In this document: one piece after another, positions 1-7,451 of the stretch
How positions within the stretch are numbered: the stretch's first letter is position 1
How the letters are laid out: each line of letters begins with the position of its first letter
Assembly: GCA_031761875.1 (NCBI GenBank)
Contig: CP134492.1
Span: forward strand, 1,178,001-1,242,000
DNA: 64,000 nt
Direction of reading: 5' to 3'
Origin: Bacillaceae bacterium IKA-2
Lineage (GTDB): Bacteria > Bacillota > Bacilli > Bacillales > Anaerobacillaceae
Notes under the pieces: model-generated
Seen by the model: the letters and a program-made list of their open reading frames with translations, nothing else
Databases searched by the model: none
Told to the model about the DNA's origin: nothing
Translations under genes and position numbers: made by a program

Positions 1-1059
1 CCGATGATTGTTGGCAAAAGCTAGATCATAAGTGCTTACTTTTTCGCCTAAAGGAGCTACTGAAAAGCCTTCATAAAGATTTTCCAAGTCAATCGTTAGT
101 GTAACGTCATTTTCACGGAGTTTGTCTTGATTATGATCCCCAAAAACAATAAAGATATTTTCCTCAAGTGCTTGATCCCAGCTTTCATAACTATTTAGAA
201 TTTCTTGGAAAAAGTTTTCGGCACGCTCAAAGCCTTTTAGATAATGAATACTATGTTCATGGGCGTCTCGGTCAAAGTCAGGTAAATATATTGTTAATAA
301 ATCTGGTTGTTCACCTTTTTCAATGAGAGCCTTTGCGGCGGCAACGGAGTATTCATCATTTAGTCCTAACTTTCTCATTACAGAATCAGGTAGTGTTGTT
401 TCTTTAAGTGCTGTAGGTTTCACAAATTGACCAAATGCTAATAAATCTGGTCCCTTCGTATGCATTTTCTCTGGTAATCGTAAAACTTCTTGCAAGAACG
501 GTGGAAAGTTAATGGAGTGAGTTTTTGGTCCTCTATAAACAATCCAATTAATTGATCCTGAAGAATAACCTTTTTCATGCAGATCTTCATGAATAGTTCG
601 GACATTCTTGTTTAAGTGAGTATTATTTAAATGGTAAAGAGAATCTTGAATAGATTGGTTTGGTTTAAGTTTAATCGTCTTTTCAATTGAAGTTCCATAG
701 TCGATGTAACGATCTTCTTTGACATTGTACCAATTTAAGCCGGGAATCCGGTGTTCATCAGCCATCCTACCTGTTAAAATCGTACTTTCAATTACAACTG
801 ACATAGATGGAAAGGGAGCAACTAGATTTTTATAATAGTGTCCGTTATCAATTAAAAACTGTAATGACGGGATTGTACCTTTGTCTATTGTCCCATCATT
901 GACAGAGCTAGTCATAGAGTCAATTACAACTAAAATTACTTTTTTATGAGGGTCTTTATCGTTTTTTTCAAGACCTTTAATTGAATCCCCATATTCAGAT
1001 GAGTCTCCACAACCAGAAATAACTAAAAGAAATATGAAAAAAACAAAATACTTTTTCAT
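1..1059 (-). CDS. Alkaline-phosphatase-superfamily lipoprotein, 3' end cut off by window edge
   Basis: An open frame of 353 codons runs from an ATG at 1059 to the window edge without a stop. The N-terminus is a lipoprotein signal: two lysines, a hydrophobic stretch and the lipobox ISGC, so the mature protein should be anchored on the outer face of the membrane. The mature part has a metal-site-like VVIDSM motif near the start and a later FGDHNQ motif, the pattern of the alkaline phosphatase / nucleotide pyrophosphatase-phosphodiesterase fold. A good AGGGG ribosome site precedes the ATG. The substrate cannot be told; the C-terminal metal ligands may lie outside the window. It diverges from the next gene. 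Confidence 0.75.
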   Translation of the reverse strand, partial: MKKYFVFFIFLLVISGCGDSSEYGDSIKGLEKNDKDPHKKVILVVIDSMTSSVNDGTIDKGTIPSLQFLIDNGHYYKNLVAPFPSMSVVIESTILTGRMADEHRIPGLNWYNVKEDRYIDYGTSIEKTIKLKPNQSIQDSLYHLNNTHLNKNVRTIHEDLHEKGYSSGSINWIVYRGPKTHSINFPPFLQEVLRLPEKMHTKGPDLLAFGQFVKPTALKETTLPDSVMRKLGLNDEYSVAAAKALIEKGEQPDLLTIYLPDFDRDAHEHSIHYLKGFERAENFFQEILNSYESWDQALEENIFIVFGDHNQDKLRENDVTLTIDLENLYEGFSVAPLGEKVSTYDLAFANNHR

Positions 1060-1229
1060 TGTTATGTACCCCTTTATTTCAATAAATTCATTTTTATATT
1101 TTGATCGGAAAACACCAAAATTAATCACTAAAACAAAAAACATTTAAAAAGATCTTTTCAAATTTAAGATGTTTTGATACAATATATTTATACGGGTGAG
1201 GGTATATGATAAAAGGGGGAAAAAAACAG

Positions 1230-2273
1230 ATGTCTGAAACTAACATAAGTAGAAGAACATTTTTAAAACGGTCGGCGGTTGCCGGTGCGGCAGCTAGTGT
1301 CATTACAGTAAAAACAAATCCAGTCTTTGCAGATATTGAAGAACCTAAAAGTGGACTTATCGGTTCAATTATTGATTTAACGAAGTGTGATGGGTGTGCT
1401 GATTACGATACACCACTTTGCGTAACAGGCTGTCGTGATAAAAACGAGCATCGTTTTCCACAGCCAGAAAAACCAATTAAAGATTATTGGCCACGTAAAC
1501 ATCATGAAGACTGGTCTGATAAGCAACATGTAACAAATAGATTGACACCTTATAATTGGACGTATGTCGAAAAAGTTCAAGTAAATCACAATGGAGAACT
1601 GCATGATGTGGCAGTGCCAAGGCGTTGCATGCACTGTATGGACGCGCCTTGCCAAAACCTTTGTCCATTTGGAGTTATTAATAAATCGGAACATGGTGCA
1701 GTAATAATTGATGAAGAATTTTGCTTTGGGGGAGCAAAATGCCGCTCAGCCTGTCCATGGGAAATTCCACAGCGACAAGCTGGAGTAGGATTGTATTTAA
1801 AGATTGCCCCAGATTTAGCTGGTGGCGGAGTAATGTATAAGTGTGACATGTGTGCTGATCTTTTAGAAAAAGGACAAAAACCCGCTTGTGAAACGTCATG
1901 TCCAAAAGATGCAATTCAGTTTGGACCAATTGAAGAAATGCGAGAAATGGCTAAAGCACGTGCTGCAGAAATAGGTGGAGGCTATGTTTATGGGGACGCT
2001 GAAAATGGTGGGACACTAACTTTTTATGTATCAGCAATTCCTTTTGAAGCGATAAATGAAGCAATCGCTTCAAAAAAACAAGATCAAGAGGACGTAGGGC
2101 CTGGACGACCACAAATGGAGCCGAATATTGATAATATTCTCAATTCAACAAAAGGTTATATGCTGGCAACTTTAGTAGCTCCTGTTGCAGGAATTGCAAC
2201 GGCGGGAATAACTGCCTATAAGATCATGAAAGGTAAAAAAGATCAAAGGCAGGAGGGCGATGAAATTGAGTAA
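1230..2273 (+). CDS. Tat-exported 4Fe-4S ferredoxin-type electron-transfer subunit (HybA/FdhB-like)
   Basis: The N-terminus carries a perfect twin-arginine motif (SRRTFLK) followed by a hydrophobic stretch and an Ala-rich cleavage region, so the folded protein is probably exported. Cysteine clusters follow in the manner of DmsB/HybA/FdhB iron-sulfur subunits: CDGC with two later Cys near the start, RRCMHC...CQNLC, an FC...CRSAC group, and KCDMC...CETSC. A hydrophobic helix near the C-terminus followed by lysines would anchor it. I chose the ATG at 1230 because AGGGGG lies ten bases upstream and it puts the Tat motif close to the N-terminus; an in-frame ATG exists at 1206. It overlaps the cytochrome b gene by 14 bases. 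No molybdopterin or NiFe catalytic gene is present, so the electron donor is unknown. Confidence 0.85.
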   Translation: MSETNISRRTFLKRSAVAGAAASVITVKTNPVFADIEEPKSGLIGSIIDLTKCDGCADYDTPLCVTGCRDKNEHRFPQPEKPIKDYWPRKHHEDWSDKQHVTNRLTPYNWTYVEKVQVNHNGELHDVAVPRRCMHCMDAPCQNLCPFGVINKSEHGAVIIDEEFCFGGAKCRSACPWEIPQRQAGVGLYLKIAPDLAGGGVMYKCDMCADLLEKGQKPACETSCPKDAIQFGPIEEMREMAKARAAEIGGGYVYGDAENGGTLTFYVSAIPFEAINEAIASKKQDQEDVGPGRPQMEPNIDNILNSTKGYMLATLVAPVAGIATAGITAYKIMKGKKDQRQEGDEIE

Positions 2274-2952
2274 AAAAACAAAACTTTACCGGCAGCCAAT
2301 ATCAAATCGAATTGTCCATTGGGTTACTGCTTTTTCAATCTTAATGTTGATTATAAGTGGTCTGGGACAAATGCCTCTTTACGGACGTTATTTGCTAGTT
2401 CAACCTTGGGGAACAGTATGGTTAACAAACTATAGCACAACGTTAGTGGTTCATTATATTTTTGCGATAATTTTAATATTTGTGATGTTTTATCATCTTA
2501 CTTATCACCTAATGCGTAAGGAATTTGACATTATTCCTAGAAAAGGTGATGTAAAGGGATCGATTGAAATAATAAAGTGTATGGTTACTAAAAAAGAAGA
2601 GCCACCATCGGATAAATATTTACCAGAACAACGACTTGCGTATTTAGCATTTGCTATCCCGATTGCCCTTGTAATCGTAACTGGAGTTATTAAAGTTGCT
2701 AAAAATGTTATTGGTATTCAAGCTAGTAATGGGGTATTATACTGGACAGCTCAACTTCACAATTTGGCTATGGTGTTAATAATTTTTGCTATAGTAGCTC
2801 ACCTAGGTGCGTTTGTAGTGAAAGCAAACCGTAAAATGTTGCCAGGGATGTTCACAGGTTATGTAGACAAAAGCTACGTTGAAGAAAGACATTCAATTTG
2901 GTATAAGCGCTTGAAGAAAAAGAAAGAAGAAAAAGAGAAAAAAGCAATGTAG
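2260..2952 (+). CDS. Membrane cytochrome b subunit (formate dehydrogenase gamma / hydrogenase cytochrome b type)
   Basis: This 230-residue protein has four clear hydrophobic segments with histidines at positions suited to heme b ligation: RIVHW in the first helix, VVHY and FYHLTYH in the second, and the LHN and AHL histidines in the last two. The size and pattern match the FdnI / cytochrome b561 group that passes electrons from an extracytoplasmic iron-sulfur subunit to quinone. The Lys/Glu-rich C-terminus should face the cytoplasm. It is translationally coupled to the iron-sulfur gene, with AGGAGGG just before its ATG, and is closed by a strong terminator, so the two form a complete bicistronic unit. 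The family is clear; the physiological donor is not. Confidence 0.85.
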   Translation: MKLSKKTKLYRQPISNRIVHWVTAFSILMLIISGLGQMPLYGRYLLVQPWGTVWLTNYSTTLVVHYIFAIILIFVMFYHLTYHLMRKEFDIIPRKGDVKGSIEIIKCMVTKKEEPPSDKYLPEQRLAYLAFAIPIALVIVTGVIKVAKNVIGIQASNGVLYWTAQLHNLAMVLIIFAIVAHLGAFVVKANRKMLPGMFTGYVDKSYVEERHSIWYKRLKKKKEEKEKKAM

Positions 2953-2958
2953 TAAGAT

Positions 2959-2988
2959 AAAAAGGCTGACCTCGTGTCAGCCTTTTTT
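2959..2988 (+). terminator. Rho-independent terminator after cytochrome b gene
   Basis: The stem AAAAGGCTGAC pairs with GTCAGCCTTTT around a five-base loop and runs into six T residues. It ends the two-gene electron-transfer unit. Confidence 0.9.
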
Positions 2989-3153
2989 CTATTCAAATAT
3001 TTGTAACCAACAAATCTGATGAAAAATCATATAAGAGGATATTAACTGATAAACTCAATTTCTAGAAAATATTGGAAGACTAAATTCTAATTATTTAGCC
3101 ACTATAATGAGTGAACAAAATGTGTTTAAACTAATTTTTTTTGGAGGCTTATT

Positions 3154-3357
3154 ATGACTGTTGCATCGCAAGTAAAACAAACATTAGCTGGTTTAAAGAG
3201 TGCTCAAGCAAGTTTTGAAACGTTTGCTCTGCAAACTGAAAATCAAAATGCAAAACAAATGTTTCAAAATTGTGCACAGCAAACGCAAATGATTGTCGAC
3301 ACAGTAGAACCAAGAGTGCAGGAAATTGAACAAGAAGAACCACAATATAAGAGCTAA
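3154..3357 (+). CDS. DUF1657 small protein, first of three DUF1657 modules
   Basis: A 67-residue soluble, probably helical protein starting MTVASQVKQTLAGLKSAQ, preceded by a TGGAGG ribosome site. It resembles the gene at 6065 ([16 protein letters not shown]) and the C-terminal end of the protein at 6296, so one module occurs three times in this locus. DUF1657 proteins are known members of spoVA2mob operons of Bacillaceae, made in the forespore; their biochemical role is not established. Two hairpins (3368-3418 and 3477-3513) separate it from the next gene, so it may be transcribed partly on its own. Family assignment is by sequence and context; function is not known. Confidence 0.8.
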   Translation: MTVASQVKQTLAGLKSAQASFETFALQTENQNAKQMFQNCAQQTQMIVDTVEPRVQEIEQEEPQYKS

Positions 3358-3367
3358 ATTTCACCCT

Positions 3368-3421
3368 AGAGAATGACTTTTTTCTATTATCGTAAATAAA
3401 ATAGATAAGTCATTCTCTTTT
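3368..3421 (+). terminator. Hairpin terminator after first DUF1657 gene
   Basis: AGAGAATGACTT (3368-3379) pairs with AAGTCATTCTCT (3407-3418) and the far arm runs into a T-rich tract. The interior also pairs partly (TCTATT with AATAGA). It probably stops or weakens transcription between the first DUF1657 gene and the rest of the spore operon. Confidence 0.7.
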
Positions 3422-3476
3422 CATTTACGATAATATACATAAAATATTTTTTTAGCAAAAAACTAAAGAGGATAGT

Positions 3477-3513
3477 GATAGTCAAAAAGGTTATTTTTAC
3501 CTTTTTGACTATC
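3477..3513. repeat. 15-bp perfect inverted repeat in spore operon leader
   Basis: GATAGTCAAAAAGGT (3477-3491) is the exact inverse of bases 3499-3513, with a seven-base TATTTTT loop. No T-run follows on the plus strand, so it is not a standard terminator in that direction. It may be an attenuator, an mRNA-stabilising hairpin, or a repeat remnant. Confidence 0.7.
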
Positions 3514-3592
3514 CTCAAAAAAATGAATACAGCCGCTACGCTGTCACTTTTTGAACAGGCTCTAACATGGGGTGGATTAAAAGAAGAATGGA

Positions 3593-4036
3593 ATGATTCA
3601 GATGAAACATCACTATCGTTTAATTTTGATTATTAGTTTAATGATTACTGGTTGTAATATTGGTGGACAAGGAGAAGAAGTAAGGCCTTTATTAATTGGT
3701 GCGAATAAAATTATTGATCAAACCAAAGCTGATGCTGCGAAGCAGGTAGTTTTATCAATGGATGAAGTAGTTGAAGTAAAAGCTGTCAATTTCGAGAATA
3801 ATATTTATATTTTTGCAAAAGTAAAACAATTTGATCGATTTTTTTTAGAGAGAATTAGGAATGAAGCACATGATAAAGTGAAGAAACGAGTCCCAGATGT
3901 TATTGTCCATGTTTCGACGGATAAAAAAGTCTTTTTAGAGTTAGAAAAGTTGGAAAGAAAAATAAACAATGATGAAATTGATAAAAAAACGATTGAAAAG
4001 GATATTAAAAAGATTGAGGACTTTATGAAGGGCTAA
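3593..4036 (+). CDS. YhcN/YlaJ-family sporulation lipoprotein
   Basis: This 147-residue protein has a short signal with lipobox ITGC, then a small alpha/beta domain of the YhcN/YlaJ type (a VVLSMDEVVEVKAVNFENNIY stretch resembles the family's conserved strand-helix-strand) and a lysine/glutamate-rich helical C-terminus. YhcN-type lipoproteins are found in the spore inner membrane. Its position between DUF1657 and spoVAC is the order reported for spoVA2mob operons. Two in-frame ATGs exist (3593 and 3602) and the ribosome site is weak (AGAAGAA), so the start is uncertain by three codons. Role in spores is inferred from family and neighbours. Confidence 0.8.
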   Translation: MIQMKHHYRLILIISLMITGCNIGGQGEEVRPLLIGANKIIDQTKADAAKQVVLSMDEVVEVKAVNFENNIYIFAKVKQFDRFFLERIRNEAHDKVKKRVPDVIVHVSTDKKVFLELEKLERKINNDEIDKKTIEKDIKKIEDFMKG

Positions 4037-4044
4037 GATCGGGA

Positions 4045-4139
4045 GTTCAAAAAGTCCGGTAATCATAGCTGTCGAATATCTGCGTTGGCTCGCTTCTGCG
4101 CCTTGATCTTCTCGGCTCTGATTTCCCTCCTTTTTGAAC
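4045..4139. repeat. 95-bp element bounded by GTTCAAAAAG inverted ends
   Basis: GTTCAAAAAG at 4045-4054 is inverted at 4130-4139 (CTTTTTGAAC), enclosing a relatively GC-rich core. A third copy of the end lies at 4156-4165 and a fourth, inverted, near 3550. No ORF lies inside. It looks like a small non-coding mobile or structural repeat sitting inside the spore operon, in front of spoVAC. Confidence 0.6.
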
Positions 4140-4205
4140 ACGTATACGGAATGAAGTTCAAAAAGTCAGATAGGTTATTTACATTAACAGAAAGGAGTCG
4201 GGGCA

Positions 4206-4685
4206 GTGTCTGACCAAAAAAAGAAAAATTTAACTCCTGTTCAACAACAATATCAGACGTTAGCTAGTAGGCATGAAATTAAAAGACCAATTTTAAAAAA
4301 CTGTATAAAGGCGTTTCTAGTCGGTGGGTTTATTTGTTTTATTGGTCAATTTGTTCAAACGTTCTATGTACATTTTTTTGAGTTTAGCGAGCGCTCTGCA
4401 GGAAATCCAACTGTGGCAACGATGGTTTTTATTGCCGTATTATTAACGGGGTTTGGTGTGTATGATCGTATTGGTCAATTTGCAGGGGCAGGTACGGCGG
4501 TTCCGGTTACAGGTTTTGCTAACTCAATTGCAGCAGCAGCGATTGAGCACCGAACTGAAGGGTATGTTCTTGGGGTAGGTGGAAATATGTTTAAACTTGC
4601 AGGGTCCGTTATTGTATTTGGAACGTTTGCTGCTTTCGTGATCGCAATTATTAAGACAATTCTCATTCAGTGGGGTGGACTTTAA
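4206..4685 (+). CDS. spoVAC: SpoVAC-like stage V sporulation membrane protein
   Basis: A 159-residue integral membrane protein with about four hydrophobic segments and the SpoVA signature GQFAGAGTAVPVTGFANSI. SpoVAC in B. subtilis is a forespore inner-membrane channel, mechanosensitive in vitro, needed for moving calcium-dipicolinic acid into spores and releasing it during germination. The GTG start at 4206 is supported by AAGGAG about ten bases upstream and by alignment with the usual short cytoplasmic N-terminus. It is directly followed by spoVAD, one base after its stop. In spoVA2mob operons this copy is additional to the housekeeping spoVA operon; whether that is so here cannot be seen from the window. 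Confidence 0.92.
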   Translation: MSDQKKKNLTPVQQQYQTLASRHEIKRPILKNCIKAFLVGGFICFIGQFVQTFYVHFFEFSERSAGNPTVATMVFIAVLLTGFGVYDRIGQFAGAGTAVPVTGFANSIAAAAIEHRTEGYVLGVGGNMFKLAGSVIVFGTFAAFVIAIIKTILIQWGGL

Positions 4686-4686
4686 A

Positions 4687-5700
4687 ATGAAAGCAGGTCA
4701 TCGAACATGGGTTTTTGAGAATAAACCAAAGATTATTTCAACTGGAACAGTAGTCGGTCCTTTTGAAGGAAAAGGCAAGTTAAGTAATGATTTTGATTTG
4801 ATTCACGCTGACCTTTGGCTCGGTCAAGATTCGTATGAGAAAGCTCAAAGGATTATGTTTGAAGAAGCATGTACAAAAGCTATTGAAAAAGCGGGCTTAA
4901 AAAAAGAAGCAATTGAACTGATTTTAGCAGGCGATTTAGTCAATCAAATTACCCCGACTAGCTTTGCATCCAGAACTCTCGGGGCTCCCTATATAGGTCT
5001 GTTTGGAGCTTGCTCGACATCAATGGAAGGCTTAGCATTAGCAGCACTAATCGTTAATGGTGGTTTTGGAAAGTATGTTCTTGCAGGGACAGGAAGCCAT
5101 AATACGGCAACGGAAAAACAATTTCGCTATCCAACGGAATATGGCGGTCAAAAACCTCCCACCGCACAATGGACAGTAACCGGAGCGGGAGCTGCACTCC
5201 TAAGTTCTGAAGGAGAAGGTCCTATTGTCACATCTGCAACTTTGGGTAGGGTTATCGATATGGGGATGACGGACCCTTTTAATATGGGTGGAGCGATGGC
5301 CCCAGCAGCTGTTGATACAATTGAAGCTCACTTAAGAGATCTTAATATTGATTCGTCTTATTACGATTATATTTTTACTGGTGATTTAGGCAAAATAGGT
5401 CGAGACATTGCAATTGACTTGCTGAAAAAGCACCAAATATCTATTAAGAAAGAAAAATTTCAAGATTGCGGCTTACTCATTTATAAAGAAGATCAACCAG
5501 TCATGGCGGGGGGAAGTGGCTGCGGATGTTCAGCGACCGTAACGTATGGCCATTTATTGAATCGGATGAAAAAAGGCGAGATTAAACGGATGTTAGTTGT
5601 TGCAACGGGTGCCTTGCTTTCTCCTCTTTCGTTTCAGCAAAAAGAAACGATCCCATGTATCGCCCATGCGGTCGCTATTGAAGCAGGAGGTGTTTGGTGA
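4687..5700 (+). CDS. spoVAD: SpoVAD-like dipicolinic-acid-binding protein
   Basis: About 337 residues with the thiolase-like fold of SpoVAD: the start [15 protein letters not shown] matches the family N-terminus, followed by [14 protein letters not shown] around the pseudo-active-site cysteine and the C-terminal GGSGCGCSA segment. SpoVAD binds Ca-DPA at the outer face of the spore inner membrane and is essential for its uptake. I chose the ATG at 4687, one base after the spoVAC stop, because it gives the family N-terminus and sits eight bases after GGGGTGG; an in-frame GTG lies at 4675. The frame ends in a TGATG overlap with the next gene, indicating translational coupling. Confidence 0.93.
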   Translation: MKAGHRTWVFENKPKIISTGTVVGPFEGKGKLSNDFDLIHADLWLGQDSYEKAQRIMFEEACTKAIEKAGLKKEAIELILAGDLVNQITPTSFASRTLGAPYIGLFGACSTSMEGLALAALIVNGGFGKYVLAGTGSHNTATEKQFRYPTEYGGQKPPTAQWTVTGAGAALLSSEGEGPIVTSATLGRVIDMGMTDPFNMGGAMAPAAVDTIEAHLRDLNIDSSYYDYIFTGDLGKIGRDIAIDLLKKHQISIKKEKFQDCGLLIYKEDQPVMAGGSGCGCSATVTYGHLLNRMKKGEIKRMLVVATGALLSPLSFQQKETIPCIAHAVAIEAGGVW

Positions 5701-6068
5701 TGATCTTCTTTTGGGCGTTTGTAGTAGGTGGAATTATCTGTGTTATCGGTCAAGTGATGATGGATGTGATGAAATTAACTCCAGCACATACGATGAGTTC
5801 GCTAGTAGTAATAGGGGCTATTTTGGATGGAATCGGCTTTTATGAACCACTGATTGACTTTGCTGGTGCTGGTGCGACAATTCCGATTACATCATTTGGA
5901 AACGCTCTCGTTCATGGAGCGATGGCTGAGGCTGAGCGTACGGGGCTTGTAGGGGTCATTACCGGTATTTTTGAAGTAACAAGCGCGGGTATTTCATCAG
6001 CAATTATTTTTGGGTTTATGGCAGCGCTGATATTTAAACCTAAAGGAAAAGGAGGAAGTTTGCGATGA
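5700..6068 (+). CDS. spoVAEb: SpoVAE(b)-like sporulation membrane protein
   Basis: A 122-residue membrane protein with the SpoVA motif [21 protein letters not shown], clearly homologous to the equivalent segment of SpoVAC, with which it would form the Ca-DPA channel. The start is ATG at 5700, overlapping the spoVAD stop by one base and lying eight bases after AGGAGGT; GTG (5697) and TTG (5694) are possible alternatives. The gene overlaps the next DUF1657 gene by four bases (ATGA), so spoVAD, spoVAEb and DUF1657 are tightly coupled. Confidence 0.92.
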   Translation: MIFFWAFVVGGIICVIGQVMMDVMKLTPAHTMSSLVVIGAILDGIGFYEPLIDFAGAGATIPITSFGNALVHGAMAEAERTGLVGVITGIFEVTSAGISSAIIFGFMAALIFKPKGKGGSLR

Positions 6069-6271
6069 CAGTAGGTTCGCAAGTCAAACAATGCTTAGCT
6101 GGTTTAAAAAGCATTGAAGCAGGGTTAAATAATTTTGCAATTAAATCAAATGATGAAGAGGCACGTCTTGCTTTTCATGAGACTTGCTTGAAAACTAGAA
6201 AAGTAATTAAAGAAATTGAAGCTAGAGTCGGTGAAATTGAATTTCAAGAGCCAGAATATAAAGGCTTTTAA
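6065..6271 (+). CDS. DUF1657 small protein, second module
   Basis: A 68-residue soluble protein closely related to the 3154 gene (shared SQVKQxLAGLKS start and a [16 protein letters not shown] end). It is coupled to spoVAEb by an ATGA overlap and lies 24 bases before the DUF421 gene, the order typical of spoVA2mob operons. The function of DUF1657 is not established. Its conservation next to spoVA genes suggests a partner or scaffold of the channel complex (inference). Confidence 0.82.
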   Translation: MTVGSQVKQCLAGLKSIEAGLNNFAIKSNDEEARLAFHETCLKTRKVIKEIEARVGEIEFQEPEYKGF

Positions 6272-6295
6272 CTAACGCTTGCTAGGAGTGGTGAG

Positions 6296-7156
6296 ATGAT
6301 GCCTGGATGGGTAGAAATCGTAATTAGGTCAGTTGGGGCTTTTATTATTTTATTTATTGCTTCAAAGCTTTTTTTAAAAAAATCAATTGCTCATTTTTCA
6401 TTTTTTGAAGCAACTTCAATGTTCGTTGTCGGTGTTATCTTGGCTCTAGGGTCTTTTCAACTTGCAATTCCAGTAGGATATTCGATAACTGCTCTTATCA
6501 CATGGCTCGCCATTATTGGAGTCGTAAATTATCTTTCAATGAAAAGCGTTTCGTTTCGAAATGTCATTTATGGGTATAGTGTACCAATTATAAAAGACGG
6601 CAAAGTGTTAGAAGATAATATGAAAAAGCAACGTTATACAACGGATGACTTATTGAAACAATTAAGGTCAAAAAACGTTTTTAAAGTAGCGGATGTTGAA
6701 TTTGCCGTACTAGAGTCAAGCGGTGATATAAATGTTTTACTTAAAAAAGAAAATCAGCCATTAACCGCAAAGGATATGCTCGTTGCAGTTGCGCCAATTA
6801 AAGAACCTGAAACGATCATTATGGATGGTAAAGTAATCGATGAAAGTTTAGCAACATTAGGGTATAATCGCGGTTGGCTTGAGAGTGAGTTAGACAAACA
6901 AGGCATTGCTATTGAAAATGTTTTTCTAGGTCAAGTAGACAATTTTGGCGAGCTTACTGTTGATTTATTTGATGATAAATTAAAAGTACCCGCACCAAAA
7001 GAAAGACCAATGTTATACGCCTCAATTAAAAAAACTCAGGCAGACTTAGAAATATTTGCCTTGCAAACAGATAACCGAAAAGCGAAAAAAATATTTACCG
7101 ATAGCGCCGTTGAAATGAATCAAGTTTTAACTAGAATTGAAAAATTTTTACGGTGA
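6296..7156 (+). CDS. DUF421 (YetF-like) membrane protein fused to a C-terminal DUF1657 module
   Basis: The 286-residue protein starts with about three transmembrane helices (residues 1-85), followed by a cytoplasmic DUF421 region containing the family sequence YGYSVPIIKDGKVLEDN. After about residue 225 comes a stretch (YASIKKTQADLEIFALQTDN) that matches the start of the two free-standing DUF1657 proteins. YetF-like proteins of spoVA2mob operons (2Duf type) are associated with strongly increased spore heat resistance in the literature. AGGAG lies seven bases before the ATG. It is the last gene of the operon. Confidence 0.85.
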   Translation: MMPGWVEIVIRSVGAFIILFIASKLFLKKSIAHFSFFEATSMFVVGVILALGSFQLAIPVGYSITALITWLAIIGVVNYLSMKSVSFRNVIYGYSVPIIKDGKVLEDNMKKQRYTTDDLLKQLRSKNVFKVADVEFAVLESSGDINVLLKKENQPLTAKDMLVAVAPIKEPETIIMDGKVIDESLATLGYNRGWLESELDKQGIAIENVFLGQVDNFGELTVDLFDDKLKVPAPKERPMLYASIKKTQADLEIFALQTDNRKAKKIFTDSAVEMNQVLTRIEKFLR

Positions 7157-7187
7157 ATTCAGATAGTATCCCTTGGTGCCGTCCCAT

Positions 7188-7288
7188 GGTGCCTGACACC
7201 AATAGTATAAGTTTGTGAAAAAAATATGCTCTAAATTACTGTTAAAACAGGGTTACTGATAGAAACTTCACATGGTGTCTGACACCAT
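7188..7288. repeat. Two REP-like GGTGYCTGACACC palindromes
   Basis: GGTGCCTGACACC occurs at 7188-7200 and ATGGTGTCTGACACCAT at 7272-7288, 70 bases apart, with a third half-site (GGTGCC) at 7175. Such palindromes are widespread short intergenic repeats in bacteria and resemble REP-like elements linked to single-strand (Y1/RAYT) transposases. No transposase is present here. Confidence 0.6.
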
Positions 7289-7306
7289 AGAAACACAAAA
7301 CACCCC

Positions 7307-7335
7307 AAGCGTCCGCGACTCGCGGACGCTTTTTC
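7307..7335 (+). terminator. GC-rich terminator after the spoVA-like operon
   Basis: GCGTCCGCG pairs perfectly with CGCGGACGC around a three-base loop and is followed by TTTTT. It separates the spoVA-like operon from dacB. Confidence 0.9.
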
Positions 7336-7451
7336 GTCCTGAAACTTTAACGGATATAGTTTTTTAAAACCAAAATTATATTCTCCAATCATATCGCTTT
7401 TTTTTGTGCATACACTTGTACAAACCATAAAAGGGACGAGGTATATAAAAA

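Noticed and set aside
7231-7428. 65-codon minus-strand frame before dacB
   Set aside because: It spans a terminator and a REP-like palindrome, with no ribosome site and no recognisable product.
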